Below, piece after piece: positions 36,033 through 47,129 of a DNA stretch of 64,000 nucleotides. The stretch is from Streptomyces sp. NBC_00582 (GTDB lineage Bacteria; Actinomycetota; Actinomycetes; Streptomycetales; Streptomycetaceae). The translations under genes and the position numbers were made by a program. The stretch covers positions 4,774,001 through 4,838,000 of the forward strand of contig NZ_CP107772.1 in NCBI RefSeq assembly GCF_036345155.1, given 5' to 3'. The notes beneath the pieces were generated by a model. It ran no database searches. It was not told the DNA's origin and worked only from the letters and a program-made list of their open reading frames with translations. Each line of letters begins with the position of its first letter. Position 1 is the stretch's first letter.

Positions 36033-37847
36033 ATGTCGGGCGGGGTTCCAAACCGATCAAGCCGGGTGCAGGCGCTGATGCGTGGTCCGCGCCCCCAGTC
36101 CGTACCCGCCCTCGTCGGCAGAGCCTGTGCCCTCGTGGGGCTGGTGGACGTCGCGGCGGGCATCTTCCCGCGGTTCCGGCAGAGCCGTATGCACACACTC
36201 GCCGAGGTGCTGCCCGGCTCGTTCGGCCCCTTCGCGGCGGCGCTCTCGCTCAGCGCCGGCGTGCTGTTGCTCCTGCTCGCCCACGGCCTCAAGCGCAGCA
36301 AGCGGCGCGCCTGGCGGGCCGCCGTGGTCCTGCTCCCGGCGGGCGCCGTCGCGCAGTTCGTGTACCGGCACTCGATCGTGGGCGCGCTCATCTCGCTCGC
36401 GCTGCTGGTGCCGCTGGTGGTCCACCGCGACCAGTTCAACGCGCTGCCCGACCCGCGCAGCCGGTGGCGCGCGCTCGCCAACTTCGTCCTCATGGGCGCC
36501 GGTTCCCTCGTCCTCGGGCTGATCATCGTCAGCGTCCACCCGCGGCGCATGATCGGCGACCCGAGCCTGGCCGATCGCATTACGCACGTCCTGTACGGCC
36601 TCTTCGGCTTCGAGGGCCCGGTCGACTACCAGGGCAGCACCTCCTGGACCGTCGCCTTCTCGCTCGGCGCCCTCGGCTGGATCACCGCCGTCACCACGAT
36701 CTACCTCGCCTTCCGCCCCGAGCACCCGGCCGCCCGCCTCACCGAGGAGGACGAGAACCGGCTGCGCGCCCTGCTGGACAAGCACGGCCGCCGCGACTCC
36801 CTCGGCCACTTCGCGCTGCGCCGCGACAAGGCCGTGGTCTTCTCCCCCAGCGGCAAGGCCGCCGTCACCTACCGCGTCGTCTCCGGCGTGATGCTCGCCA
36901 GCGGCGACCCCATCGGCGACGTGGAGGCCTGGCCCGGCGCCATCGAACGCTTCATGGACGAGGCCAAGGCACACTCCTGGACACCCGCCGTCATGGGCTG
37001 CTCGGAGACCGGCGGCGAGGTCTGGACCCGCGAGACCGGCCTCGACGCCCTCGAACTGGGCGACGAGGCGGTGGTGGACGTCGCGGATTTCTCACTCGCC
37101 GGCCGCGCGATGCGCAACGTCCGGCAGATGGTCAAGCGCATCGAGCGCGCCGGTTACGAGACCCGCGTACGTCGTGTCCGTGACCTCGGCGAGGCCGAGC
37201 TGGAGCGGATCCGGCTGGCCGCGGAGGACTGGCGCGGCACCGACACCGAGCGCGGCTTCTCCATGGCGCTCGGCCGCGTGGGCGACGCCGCGGACGGCGA
37301 CTGCCTCATCGCCACCGCCCACAAGGCCGACGAGGTACCCGGCCCCTACGGCGACCTGAAGGCGATCCTCCACTTCGTGCCCTGGGGCACCGACGGCGCC
37401 TCCCTGGACCTGATGCGCCGCGACCGCGCCGCCGACCCCGGCATGAACGAGCTCCTCATCGTCGCCGCGCTCCAGGCCGCCCCGAAGTTCGGCATCACGC
37501 GCGTGTCGCTGAACTTCGCCATGTTCCGCTCCGCGCTGGCCCGCGGCGAGAAGATCGGCGCGGGACCGGTGCTGCGCGCCTGGCGCGGGCTGCTGGTCTT
37601 CCTCTCCCGCTGGTTCCAGATCGAGTCCCTGTACAAGTTCAACGCCAAGTTCCAGCCCCGCTGGGAACCCCGCTTCGTCGTCTACCGCGCCTCCGGCGAC
37701 CTCCCGCGCATCGGCTTCGCCGCCATGCAGGCCGAGGGCTTCGTCAACCTCGCCCTCCCCCTGCCCCGCTTCCTGCGCCGCCGCACCAAGCCGGCACGCG
37801 CGTGTGCCCACAGCCTCACGGAGAGACAGGACGTACGGGCCGCCTGA
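36033..37847 (+). CDS. MprF/LysX-like DUF2156 membrane protein
   Basis: This protein of about 604 residues has six membrane helices in its first 240 residues. A cytosolic DUF2156 domain with a GNAT-like fold follows (YRVVSGVMLASGDPIGD, KHGRRDSLGHFALRRDK, FNAKFQPRWEPRFVVY), as in MprF and actinobacterial LysX proteins. These transfer aminoacyl groups from tRNA to phospholipid. Unlike mycobacterial LysX there is no fused lysyl-tRNA synthetase domain. I chose ATG 36033 (AGGGAAG eight bases upstream) over 35958 and 36009. A lysine-lipid role against cationic peptides is likely but not proven. Confidence 0.85.
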   Translation: MSGGVPNRSSRVQALMRGPRPQSVPALVGRACALVGLVDVAAGIFPRFRQSRMHTLAEVLPGSFGPFAAALSLSAGVLLLLLAHGLKRSKRRAWRAAVVLLPAGAVAQFVYRHSIVGALISLALLVPLVVHRDQFNALPDPRSRWRALANFVLMGAGSLVLGLIIVSVHPRRMIGDPSLADRITHVLYGLFGFEGPVDYQGSTSWTVAFSLGALGWITAVTTIYLAFRPEHPAARLTEEDENRLRALLDKHGRRDSLGHFALRRDKAVVFSPSGKAAVTYRVVSGVMLASGDPIGDVEAWPGAIERFMDEAKAHSWTPAVMGCSETGGEVWTRETGLDALELGDEAVVDVADFSLAGRAMRNVRQMVKRIERAGYETRVRRVRDLGEAELERIRLAAEDWRGTDTERGFSMALGRVGDAADGDCLIATAHKADEVPGPYGDLKAILHFVPWGTDGASLDLMRRDRAADPGMNELLIVAALQAAPKFGITRVSLNFAMFRSALARGEKIGAGPVLRAWRGLLVFLSRWFQIESLYKFNAKFQPRWEPRFVVYRASGDLPRIGFAAMQAEGFVNLALPLPRFLRRRTKPARACAHSLTERQDVRAA

Positions 37848-37861
37848 CCCGCCCCCCGACC

Positions 37862-37912
37862 GGCCCGGGCGCAGGCCCCGCCCCTCCCAGCCCTGGGGCC
37901 CGCGCCCGGGCC
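37862..37912 (+). terminator. Terminator hairpin after the MprF-like gene
   Basis: Arms GGCCCGGGCGC (37862-37872) and GCGCCCGGGCC (37902-37912) pair exactly, 14 bp after the stop codon and before folP. Confidence 0.65.
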
Positions 37913-37952
37913 GCCCCGCGTCCCCGCCCCCCGCTGGGCCTACGCTGAACGT

Positions 37953-38813
37953 ATGAGCAAGCAGAGCGGACGCGGGCGCGTCGCCGGCCTTCCGGACTGG
38001 GACCGCTGCGCGGTCATGGGGGTCGTCAACGTGACCCCCGACTCCTTCTCGGACGGCGGCCGCTGGTTCGACACGACGGCCGCCGTCAAGCACGGCCTCG
38101 AACTGGTCGCCGAGGGCGCCGACCTCGTCGACGTCGGCGGCGAGTCCACCCGCCCCGGCGCCACCCGCGTCGACGAGGCCGAGGAACTCCGCCGCGTCAT
38201 CCCCGTCGTGCGCGGCCTCGCCTCCGAGGGCGCCGTCGTCTCCGTCGACACCATGCGTGCCTCCGTCGCCGCCCAGGCCCTCGCCGCCGGCGCCGCCCTC
38301 GTCAACGACGTCAGCGGCGGCCTCGCCGACCCGGCGATGATCCCCGCCGTCGCGGACGCGGGCGCCCCCTTCGTCGTCATGCACTGGCGCGGCTTCCTGG
38401 AGGGCGGCAACGTCAAGGGCTCCTACGAGGACGTCGTCACCGAAGTCGTCGACGAACTGCACGCGCGCGTGGAGGCCGTTCTCGCCGGCGGCGTCTCCCC
38501 CGACCGCATCGTCGTCGACCCGGGCCTCGGCTTCTCCAAGGAGGCCGACCACGACCTCACCCTGCTCGCCCACCTCGACCGGCTGCACACCCTCGGGCAC
38601 CCGCTGCTCGTCGCCGCCTCCCGCAAGCGCTTCCTCGGCCGTGTCCTGGCCGGCCCCGAGGGCGCGCCCCCGCCCGCCCGCGAGCGCGACGCGGCCACCG
38701 CCGCCGTCTCCGCGATCGCCGCGCACACCGGCGCCTGGGCGGTGCGCGTGCACGAGGTCCGCGCGACGGCGGACGCGGTACGGGTCGCGCGCGCCGTGGA
38801 AGGAGCGCGGTGA
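37953..38813 (+). CDS. folP: Dihydropteroate synthase
   Basis: FolP joins dihydropterin pyrophosphate with p-aminobenzoate. The 286-residue protein has MGVVNVTPDSFSDGGRW, DVGGESTRPGA, NDVSGG, DPGLGFSKEADHD, AASRKRFLG and VRVHEV, all family landmarks. It starts the folate operon folP-NTF2-folB-folK-DUF3180. The stop overlaps the next GTG start. Confidence 0.97.
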   Translation: MSKQSGRGRVAGLPDWDRCAVMGVVNVTPDSFSDGGRWFDTTAAVKHGLELVAEGADLVDVGGESTRPGATRVDEAEELRRVIPVVRGLASEGAVVSVDTMRASVAAQALAAGAALVNDVSGGLADPAMIPAVADAGAPFVVMHWRGFLEGGNVKGSYEDVVTEVVDELHARVEAVLAGGVSPDRIVVDPGLGFSKEADHDLTLLAHLDRLHTLGHPLLVAASRKRFLGRVLAGPEGAPPPARERDAATAAVSAIAAHTGAWAVRVHEVRATADAVRVARAVEGAR

Positions 38814-39325
38814 CCGCCCCGCACACCGACGTCGAGCAGGTCGAGGCCGCCAACACCGCCTTCTACGAGGCACTGGAACAGGGCGACTTCGAAGGCGTCT
38901 CCTCGCTCTGGCTCACCCCGGCCGACCTGGGCGTCGACGAGGAGTACCACGACCCCGCGGACACCGGCGTGATCTCCTGCGTGCACCCCGGCTGGCCGGT
39001 GCTGACCGGACGCGGCGAGGTCCTGCGCTCGTACGCGCTGATCATGGCGAACACCGACTACATCCAGTTCTTCCTCACCGATGTGCATGTCTCCGTCACC
39101 GGCGACACCGCCCTGGTGACCTGCACGGAGAACATCCTCAGCGGCGGCCCCGCGCCCCGGGCCGGCGAGGAGCTCGGGCCGCTCGTGGGCCAGCTCGTGG
39201 TCGCCACCAACGTCTTCCGCCGCACCGCCGACGGCTGGAAACTCTGGTCCCACCACGCCTCCCCGGTCCTCGCCGAGAACGACGACCGGCCGGACACCGA
39301 CGAGGACGACGAGAGTCCCGCCTGA
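38810..39325 (+). CDS. NTF2-like/SnoaL-like protein in the folate operon
   Basis: This 171-residue protein has an NTF2-like cone fold: VEAANTAFYEALEQGDFEGVSSLW, VLTGRGEVLRSYALIM, VSVTGDTALVTCTENI, NVFRRTADGWKLWSHHASP. It overlaps folP by four bases (GTGA) with AAGGAG upstream, so it is coupled to folate synthesis, yet no NTF2-type step is known in that pathway. The acidic C-terminal tail (DDRPDTDEDDE) is likely disordered. The function is unknown. Confidence 0.88.
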   Translation: MTAPHTDVEQVEAANTAFYEALEQGDFEGVSSLWLTPADLGVDEEYHDPADTGVISCVHPGWPVLTGRGEVLRSYALIMANTDYIQFFLTDVHVSVTGDTALVTCTENILSGGPAPRAGEELGPLVGQLVVATNVFRRTADGWKLWSHHASPVLAENDDRPDTDEDDESPA

Positions 39326-39518
39326 TCCGGGAAGTGGCTGGAATCACGAACCCGTGGGCCGCCGCGGCCACCGGCCCATGAGCCACCGGGTTCACCAAGG
39401 GAAACACCGGGTGCAGACTGCCCCGCAGACCGCCCTCACCGCGCGCCCACCGCCCGGCCCCGTCGGTGCACGCAGGTAGATTCGTTCGAGGCAACCGACG
39501 ATTGCAGGAGTGATTCGC

Positions 39519-39878
39519 GTGGATCGTGTCGCGCTGCGCGGCCTGAAGGCCCGCGGGTACCACGGTGTGTTCCCCGAGGAACGCAGGGAGGGCCAGACCT
39601 TCGTCGTGGACCTCGTGCTGGGCCTGGACACCCGGCCGGCCGCCGCCGACGACGACCTGGCGAAGACCGTGCACTACGGCGTCGTGGCGGAGGAGGTCGT
39701 GGCCGTCGTCGAGGGCGAACCGGTCAACCTCATCGAGACGCTCGCCGAACGCATCGCCCAGGCCTGTCTGCGGCACGAGGGGGTACAAGAGGTCGAGGTC
39801 GTGGTCCACAAGCCGAACGCCCCGATCACGGTCCCCTTCGACGACGTGACCGTCACCATCACCCGGAGCCGAGTATGA
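39519..39878 (+). CDS. folB: Dihydroneopterin aldolase
   Basis: FolB cleaves dihydroneopterin to hydroxymethyl-dihydropterin and glycolaldehyde. The 119-residue protein has the start VDRVALRGLKARGYHGVFPEER, NLIETLAERIA and VVVHKPNAPI, which fit the family in length and motifs. GTG 39519 has AGGAG eight bases upstream; GTG 39510 would overlap that site. The stop overlaps the folK ATG. Confidence 0.96.
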   Translation: MDRVALRGLKARGYHGVFPEERREGQTFVVDLVLGLDTRPAAADDDLAKTVHYGVVAEEVVAVVEGEPVNLIETLAERIAQACLRHEGVQEVEVVVHKPNAPITVPFDDVTVTITRSRV

Positions 39879-40486
39879 CCGCGTCCTTCACCGAGGGTCA
39901 CAGCGACCCGACCGTTCAGCCGGTGCCCGCCTCCGTCGTCCGGCAGGTGGACGCCGCCGACACCACCCTGCACAACCCCAAATGGGCCGTGCTCTCCCTC
40001 GGTGCCAACCTCGGCAACCGCCTGGAGACCCTCCAGGGGGCCGTCGACGCCCTGGAGGACACCCCCGGCGTCCGCGTCAAGGCCGTCTCCCCGGTGTACG
40101 AGACGGAGCCCTGGGGCGTCGAGCCCGGCAGCCAGCCCGCCTACTTCAACGCGGTCGTCCTGCTGAAGACCACCCTGCCCCCGTCCTCGCTCCTGGAGCG
40201 GGCCCACGCGGTCGAGGAGGCCTTCCACCGCGTCCGGGACGAACGCTGGGGCGCGCGCACCCTCGACGTCGACATCGTGGCGTACGCCGATGTCGTCGAC
40301 GACGACCCCCACCTCACGCTGCCGCACCCGCGCGCCCACGAACGCGCCTTCGTCCTCGCCCCCTGGCACGACGTCGACCCCGAGGCGCGGCTCCCCGGAC
40401 ACGGCGCGGTCGTGGACCTTCTCGACACGGTCACCCGCGAGGGCGTCACCGCCCGCAAGGACCTGGAACTCCACCTGCCCGAGTAG
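39875..40486 (+). CDS. folK: Hydroxymethyl-dihydropterin pyrophosphokinase
   Basis: FolK transfers pyrophosphate from ATP to hydroxymethyl-dihydropterin, giving the FolP substrate. The 203-residue protein has LSLGANLGNR, SPVYETEPWGV, YFNAVV and the signature RWGARTLDVDIV, plus PHPRAHERAFVLAPW. About 35 extra N-terminal residues precede the usual start. It overlaps folB (ATGA). Confidence 0.96.
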   Translation: MTASFTEGHSDPTVQPVPASVVRQVDAADTTLHNPKWAVLSLGANLGNRLETLQGAVDALEDTPGVRVKAVSPVYETEPWGVEPGSQPAYFNAVVLLKTTLPPSSLLERAHAVEEAFHRVRDERWGARTLDVDIVAYADVVDDDPHLTLPHPRAHERAFVLAPWHDVDPEARLPGHGAVVDLLDTVTREGVTARKDLELHLPE

Positions 40487-40562
40487 TCGTTAAGGTCAAG
40501 ACGACCACCACGACACTCGTCCGCGGCACGACCGCGGAACCCGGGGGAGCTGAAGGGACACC

Positions 40563-41048
40563 GTGAGAGAGCTGCGCATCAGGGTGCTGGCCGGCGTGTT
40601 CGTCGTGGCTGGCGTCCTGTCCTGGGCGGGCGCCCGCCTCTGGAACTCGATCGGGACCCTTCCCAGCGTCCCCCTGGCCGCCCCCATCGTCCTCGCCCTG
40701 ATCGCCGTGGTCCTGCTGTCCACGGCACTCTCGCTGCGCGCCCGTCTCAAGGCCCAGCGCGAGCGGCGCCCCGAGGCCAAGGGCGTCGACCCCCTGATGG
40801 CGGCCCGCGCGGTCGTCTTCGGCCAGGCCAGCGCGCTGGTCGCCGCCCTCGTCTCCGGCATGTACGGCGGCACGGGCGTCTTCCTCCTGGAGTCCCTCGA
40901 CATCCCCGCCCGCCGCGACCAGGCCATCTACGCCGGCTTCTCGGTCCTGGCCGGCATCGCCGTCATAGCGTCCGCCCTCTTCCTGGAACGCGTCTGCCGC
41001 CTCCCGGAGGACGACGACCACGACAAGGGAGCCGCTTCCCCGGCCTGA
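40563..41048 (+). CDS. DUF3180 membrane protein
   Basis: This 161-residue protein has four membrane helices (about 8-26, 36-56, 85-105, 125-147) and a charged C-terminal tail. It fits DUF3180, which follows folK in many actinomycetes. It is the last gene of the folate operon, 76 bp after folK, starting at GTG 40563. No catalytic motif can be seen and the function is unknown. Confidence 0.88.
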   Translation: MRELRIRVLAGVFVVAGVLSWAGARLWNSIGTLPSVPLAAPIVLALIAVVLLSTALSLRARLKAQRERRPEAKGVDPLMAARAVVFGQASALVAALVSGMYGGTGVFLLESLDIPARRDQAIYAGFSVLAGIAVIASALFLERVCRLPEDDDHDKGAASPA

Positions 41049-41071
41049 CGGCCGACGGCTCCCGGCGTGCC

Positions 41072-41677
41072 TCAGTGCGCCATGATCAGGCTCATCGCCT
41101 CGTTGCGCGTCGCCATGTCCCGCAGCTGACCGCGCACCGCCGAGGTGATGGTCTTGGCGCCGGGCTTGCGGATGCCCCGCATGGACATGCACATGTGCTC
41201 GCACTCGACGACCACGATCACCCCGCGCGGCTCGAGGATCTCCATGAGCGCGTCCGCGATCTGCGTGGTGAGACGTTCCTGCACCTGCGGGCGGCGCGCG
41301 AAGACATCTACCAGCCGGGCCAGCTTGGACAGCCCGGTGATCTTCCCCGAGGTGGACGGGATGTAGCCGACATGGGCGACGCCCCGGAACGGCACCAGAT
41401 GATGCTCACAGGTCGAGAACACCTCGATGTCCTTGACCAGCACCATTTCGTCGTGCCCCAGGTCGAACGTCGTCGTCAGCACGTCCTCGGGCTTCTGCCA
41501 CAACCCCGCGAATATCTCCCGGTACGCCCGCGCCACCCGCGCCGGAGTCTCCTTCAGGCCCTCGCGGTCCGGGTCCTCGCCGACCGCGATCAGGAGTTCG
41601 CGTACGGCGTTCTCGGCGCGCTTCTCGTCGAACTCGCCGATGAAGCCCTCGCCGTCCAGCGTCACGGGGTCGGTCAT
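41072..41677 (-). CDS. folE: GTP cyclohydrolase I
   Basis: FolE turns GTP into dihydroneopterin triphosphate, the first folate step. The 201-residue protein has [10 protein letters not shown] and [12 protein letters not shown], which provide the zinc-binding Cys and His residues, together with [10 protein letters not shown] and [12 protein letters not shown] 41677 is the first likely start. It lies just downstream of ftsH with a strong hairpin between them, and converges on the folP operon, so the folate genes are split over two strands. Confidence 0.97.
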   Translation of the reverse strand: MTDPVTLDGEGFIGEFDEKRAENAVRELLIAVGEDPDREGLKETPARVARAYREIFAGLWQKPEDVLTTTFDLGHDEMVLVKDIEVFSTCEHHLVPFRGVAHVGYIPSTSGKITGLSKLARLVDVFARRPQVQERLTTQIADALMEILEPRGVIVVVECEHMCMSMRGIRKPGAKTITSAVRGQLRDMATRNEAMSLIMAH

Positions 41678-41742
41678 GTGCTGCCTCGTTCCTAGATGTC
41701 CTACAAGGTCCCGCCGGGCCGTACGGAATCGGCCATATGGCA

Positions 41743-41782
41743 ATGCCGCGCCCCCCAGGCTAGAACCTGGGGGGCGCGGCAT
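41743..41782 (-). terminator. Strong terminator between ftsH and folE
   Basis: The 17-bp arms ATGCCGCGCCCCCCAGG (41743-41759) and its exact complement (41766-41782) enclose a six-base loop CTAGAA. It sits 37 bp after the ftsH stop and should separate ftsH from folE. Confidence 0.85.
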
Positions 41783-41818
41783 CCATTCCGGGCCTGGTGG
41801 GGGCTCCGGGAGCTCGGA

Positions 41819-43858
<2,040 letters not shown>

Positions 43859-44043
43859 CCATACGGAGCGGTGCCGCCCCGTCCCTCCTGCCATAGTGAG
43901 TTTGATAAGACAGTTCTTCTGACGGTACCCCAGCTTTGTCGCGGGAAGCCGCACGGTCCGGCTGGGGAACCCGTCTGCATGCTCCAACGGCGCGAGGCCC
44001 GCCGGGGTTCCCGTACGTCCTACGGGTCTGTGCCCCGAGGGGT

Positions 44044-44604
44044 TCAGCCGCCGTAGACGTGGGGCGCGAGCGTACCGACGAACGGAAGATTGCGGTACTT
44101 CTCGGCGTAGTCGAGTCCGTAGCCGACGACGAACTCGTTGGGGATGTCGAAGCCGACCCACTCGACCTCGATGGCGACCTTGGCGGCGTCCGGCTTGCGC
44201 AGCAGCGTGCAGATCTTCAGGGACTCGGGCTCGCGGGAGCCGAGGTTGTTGATCAGCCAGGACAGGGTCAGCCCGGAGTCGATGATGTCCTCGACGATCA
44301 GGACGTGCCTGCCCTTGATGTCGGTGTCGAGGTCCTTGAGGATCCGCACCACACCGGAGGACTGGGTGCCCGCGCCGTACGACGACACGGCCATCCAGTC
44401 CATGGTGACGGGGGTGGACAGCGCCCGGGCGAGGTCGGCCATGACCATCACCGCGCCCTTGAGCACGCCGACGATCAGCAGGTCCTTGCCCGCGTACTCC
44501 GCGTCGATCTTCGCGGCCAGCTCGGCCAGCTTCGCGTCGATCTCTTCCTTGGTGATGAGCACCTGCTGGAGGTCGGCACCCATGTCTTTCGCGTCCACCC
44601 GCAT
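44044..44604 (-). CDS. hpt: Hypoxanthine phosphoribosyltransferase
   Basis: This purine salvage enzyme makes IMP or GMP from the base and PRPP. The 186-residue protein has [28 protein letters not shown], the PRPP loop [14 protein letters not shown] and [32 protein letters not shown] 44604 or 44583 could be the start. It lies between tilS and ftsH on the same strand, the common actinobacterial order tilS-hpt-ftsH-folE. Confidence 0.96.
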   Translation of the reverse strand: MRVDAKDMGADLQQVLITKEEIDAKLAELAAKIDAEYAGKDLLIVGVLKGAVMVMADLARALSTPVTMDWMAVSSYGAGTQSSGVVRILKDLDTDIKGRHVLIVEDIIDSGLTLSWLINNLGSREPESLKICTLLRKPDAAKVAIEVEWVGFDIPNEFVVGYGLDYAEKYRNLPFVGTLAPHVYGG

Positions 44605-44658
44605 CACTTTCGGTCGTCCCAAGGGCCGGTCCGGACCCTCCGTGCGGAGGGTCGGGAA

Positions 44659-45702
44659 TCAGCCTTGCCGAATCACCAGTCTGCCACCCTGCCGCTGGGC
44701 CACGACTTTGCCCGGGAGATTGATGGCTCCCTGGCCGCGCCAGCCGGTGATCAGCCGGTCGACCTCCTCGATGTGCCGGGCGAAGAGGGAGCCGGCCGGG
44801 GCGCCCGCCTCGATGGCGGCACGGCGCAGGATGCGGCGGCGGACGGCGGGCGGCAGGGCGTAGAGCTTGGCGCACTCCAGGAGGCCCGCCGCGTCGCGTA
44901 CGGAGTCCTCCGCGCGGCGGGCCCAGGCGTCGAGGGCGTCGGCGTCGTCGCGGGAGAGCTGGGCCGTCCGGGCGAGTGCCTCGACGACGCCCTTGCCGAG
45001 GGCCTTCTCCAGCGCGGGCAGGCCTTCGTGACGCAGCCGGGAGCGGGTGTAGGCGGGGTCGGCGTTGTGAGGGTCGTCCCAGACGGGCAGGGACTGGACC
45101 ATGCAGGCCTTGCGGGCGGTCTGGCGGTCGAGTTCGAGGAAGGGGCGGCGGTAACGGCCGTCGGCCCCCGAGACCGCGGCCATTCCGGACAGGGAGCGGA
45201 TGCCGGAGCCGCGGGCGAGCCCGAGGAGGACCGTCTCGGCCTGGTCGTCGCGGGTGTGGCCGAGGAGGACGGCTGCGGCGCCGTGGTGTTCGGCGGCGGC
45301 GTCGAGGGCGGCGTAGCGGGCGTCGCGGGCGGCGGCCTCGGGGCCGCCTTCGCGGCCGACGGTGACGGCGGTGGACTCGACGGGGTCCAGGCCGAGTTCG
45401 CGCAGGCGCAGGACGACTTCTTCGGCGCGCAGGTCGGAGCCGGGCTGCAGGCCGTGGTCGACGGTGACACCGCCGGCGCGGATGCCGAGCCGGGGGGCTT
45501 CGAAGGCCAGTGCGGAGGCGAGCGCCATGGAGTCGGCGCCGCCGGAGCACGCCACGAGGACGAGCGGCGCGGGCGGGCGCCTGTACGGCGCCGGCACGAG
45601 GGTGTCGGCGGTCGCCCCGGTGGGCTGGTGGTCGTTGAGGATGTCGTGGAGGACGCGGCGGACCGCCAGGCGTATCGCCGCGACCGCTGGATGGGGACCC
45701 AT
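44659..45702 (-). CDS. tilS: tRNA(Ile)-lysidine synthetase
   Basis: TilS modifies the wobble cytidine of the CAU-anticodon isoleucine tRNA to lysidine with ATP. The 347-residue protein has the PP-loop [11 protein letters not shown] (residues 53-63), [20 protein letters not shown] and the [10 protein letters not shown] segment typical of TilS. It starts the tilS-hpt-ftsH group. Length is in the range of the shorter actinobacterial form. Confidence 0.95.
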   Translation of the reverse strand: MGPHPAVAAIRLAVRRVLHDILNDHQPTGATADTLVPAPYRRPPAPLVLVACSGGADSMALASALAFEAPRLGIRAGGVTVDHGLQPGSDLRAEEVVLRLRELGLDPVESTAVTVGREGGPEAAARDARYAALDAAAEHHGAAAVLLGHTRDDQAETVLLGLARGSGIRSLSGMAAVSGADGRYRRPFLELDRQTARKACMVQSLPVWDDPHNADPAYTRSRLRHEGLPALEKALGKGVVEALARTAQLSRDDADALDAWARRAEDSVRDAAGLLECAKLYALPPAVRRRILRRAAIEAGAPAGSLFARHIEEVDRLITGWRGQGAINLPGKVVAQRQGGRLVIRQG

Positions 45703-45906
45703 GTCCGGTTCCCTTCAAGAAGTGTTCGGGGGGTGAACCCGAGGTCGGTCACTCAGAGTGTGTAGATGGTGACAGAACCGGGCCGTTCCCTGAGCATCGC
45801 ACGCCTGTCGCGGGCTCACGGTCCCTCGGACGGGTGATTGAAGGGGCGTTTGCCTGCCACGGGCCGTTTCCGGTTCACGGCGTTCCGCGTCGGCGTGCGG
45901 CCGGGC

Positions 45907-47040
45907 TCACGATTCGGCCTTGCGGTGCACCCGCGCGACCCAGTCCGCGGGTTTGGCGATCTCGGCCTTGGTGGGGAGGGTGTTGGGTGAGGTCCAGACG
46001 CGGTTGAAGCCGTCCATGCCGACCTGGTCGACGACGGACCGCACGAACCGTTCGCCGTCCTTGTACTGGCGGAGCTTGGCGTCCAGGCCGAGCAGTTTGC
46101 GCAGGGCGACGTCCAGCCGGGAGGCGCCCTTGGCGCGGCGCTGCTGGAACTTCTCGCGGATCTCGGCGACGGTGGGCACGACGTCGGGGCCGACGCCGTC
46201 CATGACGAAGTCGGCGTGGCCCTCCAGGAGGGACATCACGGCGGTGAGGCGGCCGAGGATCTCCCGCTGGGCCGGGGTCTGCACGAGTTCGACGAGGGAG
46301 CGGCCGCCGTCGTCCTCCTCGCCCTCGGGGCGGCCGCCGGCGAGGGACTGGGCGGCCTCCCGGAAGCGCTCGAGGAAGGTCATGGGGTCGACGTCGGTCT
46401 CCCCCAGGAACGACTGGATCTCGCCCTCCAGGTGGTCGCGCAGCCAGGGCACGGAGGAGAACTGGGTGCGGTGCGTCTCCTCGTGCAGGCAGACCCAGAG
46501 GCGGAAGTCGTGGGGGTCGACGTCGAGTTCGCGTTCGACGTGGACGATGTTGGGGGCGACGAGGAGCAGTCGGCCGCCGTTCTTGGCGCCGGCGGGCAGG
46601 TCGCGGGTGGCGGGGGCGAAGGTCTCGTACTGGCCGAGGACGCGGGAGGCGAGGAACGACAGCAGCATGCCCAGTTCGACGCCGGTGACCTTGCCGCCGA
46701 CGGCGCCGAGGACCGCGCCGCCGGGGGTGTTGCCGCGGCGCTCCTGCATCTTGTCGAGGAGGGGTTTGAGGATCTCCCGGAACCCGGCGACGTTCGCCCG
46801 GACCCAGCCGGGCCGGTCGACGACGAGGACCGGGGTGTCGTGGATGTCCTCGGTGCCCATGCGGGTGAAGCCGCGGACGTGTCGCTCCGAGGCCTTGGCG
46901 TGCCGGCGAAGTTCCGCGACGACGGTCCGGGCGTCGTCGCGGCTGACCTCGGGTCCCGGCCGCACGAGTCGGGTCGCGGTCGCCACCGCGAGATTCCAGT
47001 CGATCATCCCAGCAGATGCGGCACCACCGATGCTCGTCAT
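45907..47040 (-). CDS. Zinc-dependent metalloprotease family protein (DUF2342)
   Basis: This 377-residue protein fits DUF2342, also named a coenzyme F420 biosynthesis-associated family. It has MIDWNLAVATATRLVRPGP, ERHVRGFTRM, the zinc motif in CLHEETHRTQF (HExxH) and EGHADFVMDGVG. The fold is zincin-like, but activity is not well documented. It lies between dacB and tilS. The C-terminal part (FNRVWTSPNTLPTKAEI) is the most typical segment. Confidence 0.88.
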   Translation of the reverse strand: MTSIGGAASAGMIDWNLAVATATRLVRPGPEVSRDDARTVVAELRRHAKASERHVRGFTRMGTEDIHDTPVLVVDRPGWVRANVAGFREILKPLLDKMQERRGNTPGGAVLGAVGGKVTGVELGMLLSFLASRVLGQYETFAPATRDLPAGAKNGGRLLLVAPNIVHVERELDVDPHDFRLWVCLHEETHRTQFSSVPWLRDHLEGEIQSFLGETDVDPMTFLERFREAAQSLAGGRPEGEEDDGGRSLVELVQTPAQREILGRLTAVMSLLEGHADFVMDGVGPDVVPTVAEIREKFQQRRAKGASRLDVALRKLLGLDAKLRQYKDGERFVRSVVDQVGMDGFNRVWTSPNTLPTKAEIAKPADWVARVHRKAES

Positions 47041-47129
47041 GTGTCAACCGTACGTGCTCGGCCCCGGTTGGGGCAGGCCGCGCGGGGTCGATCAGGGAGA
47101 CGTCAGGGTCGTGCCCTGCGGGATGTCCC

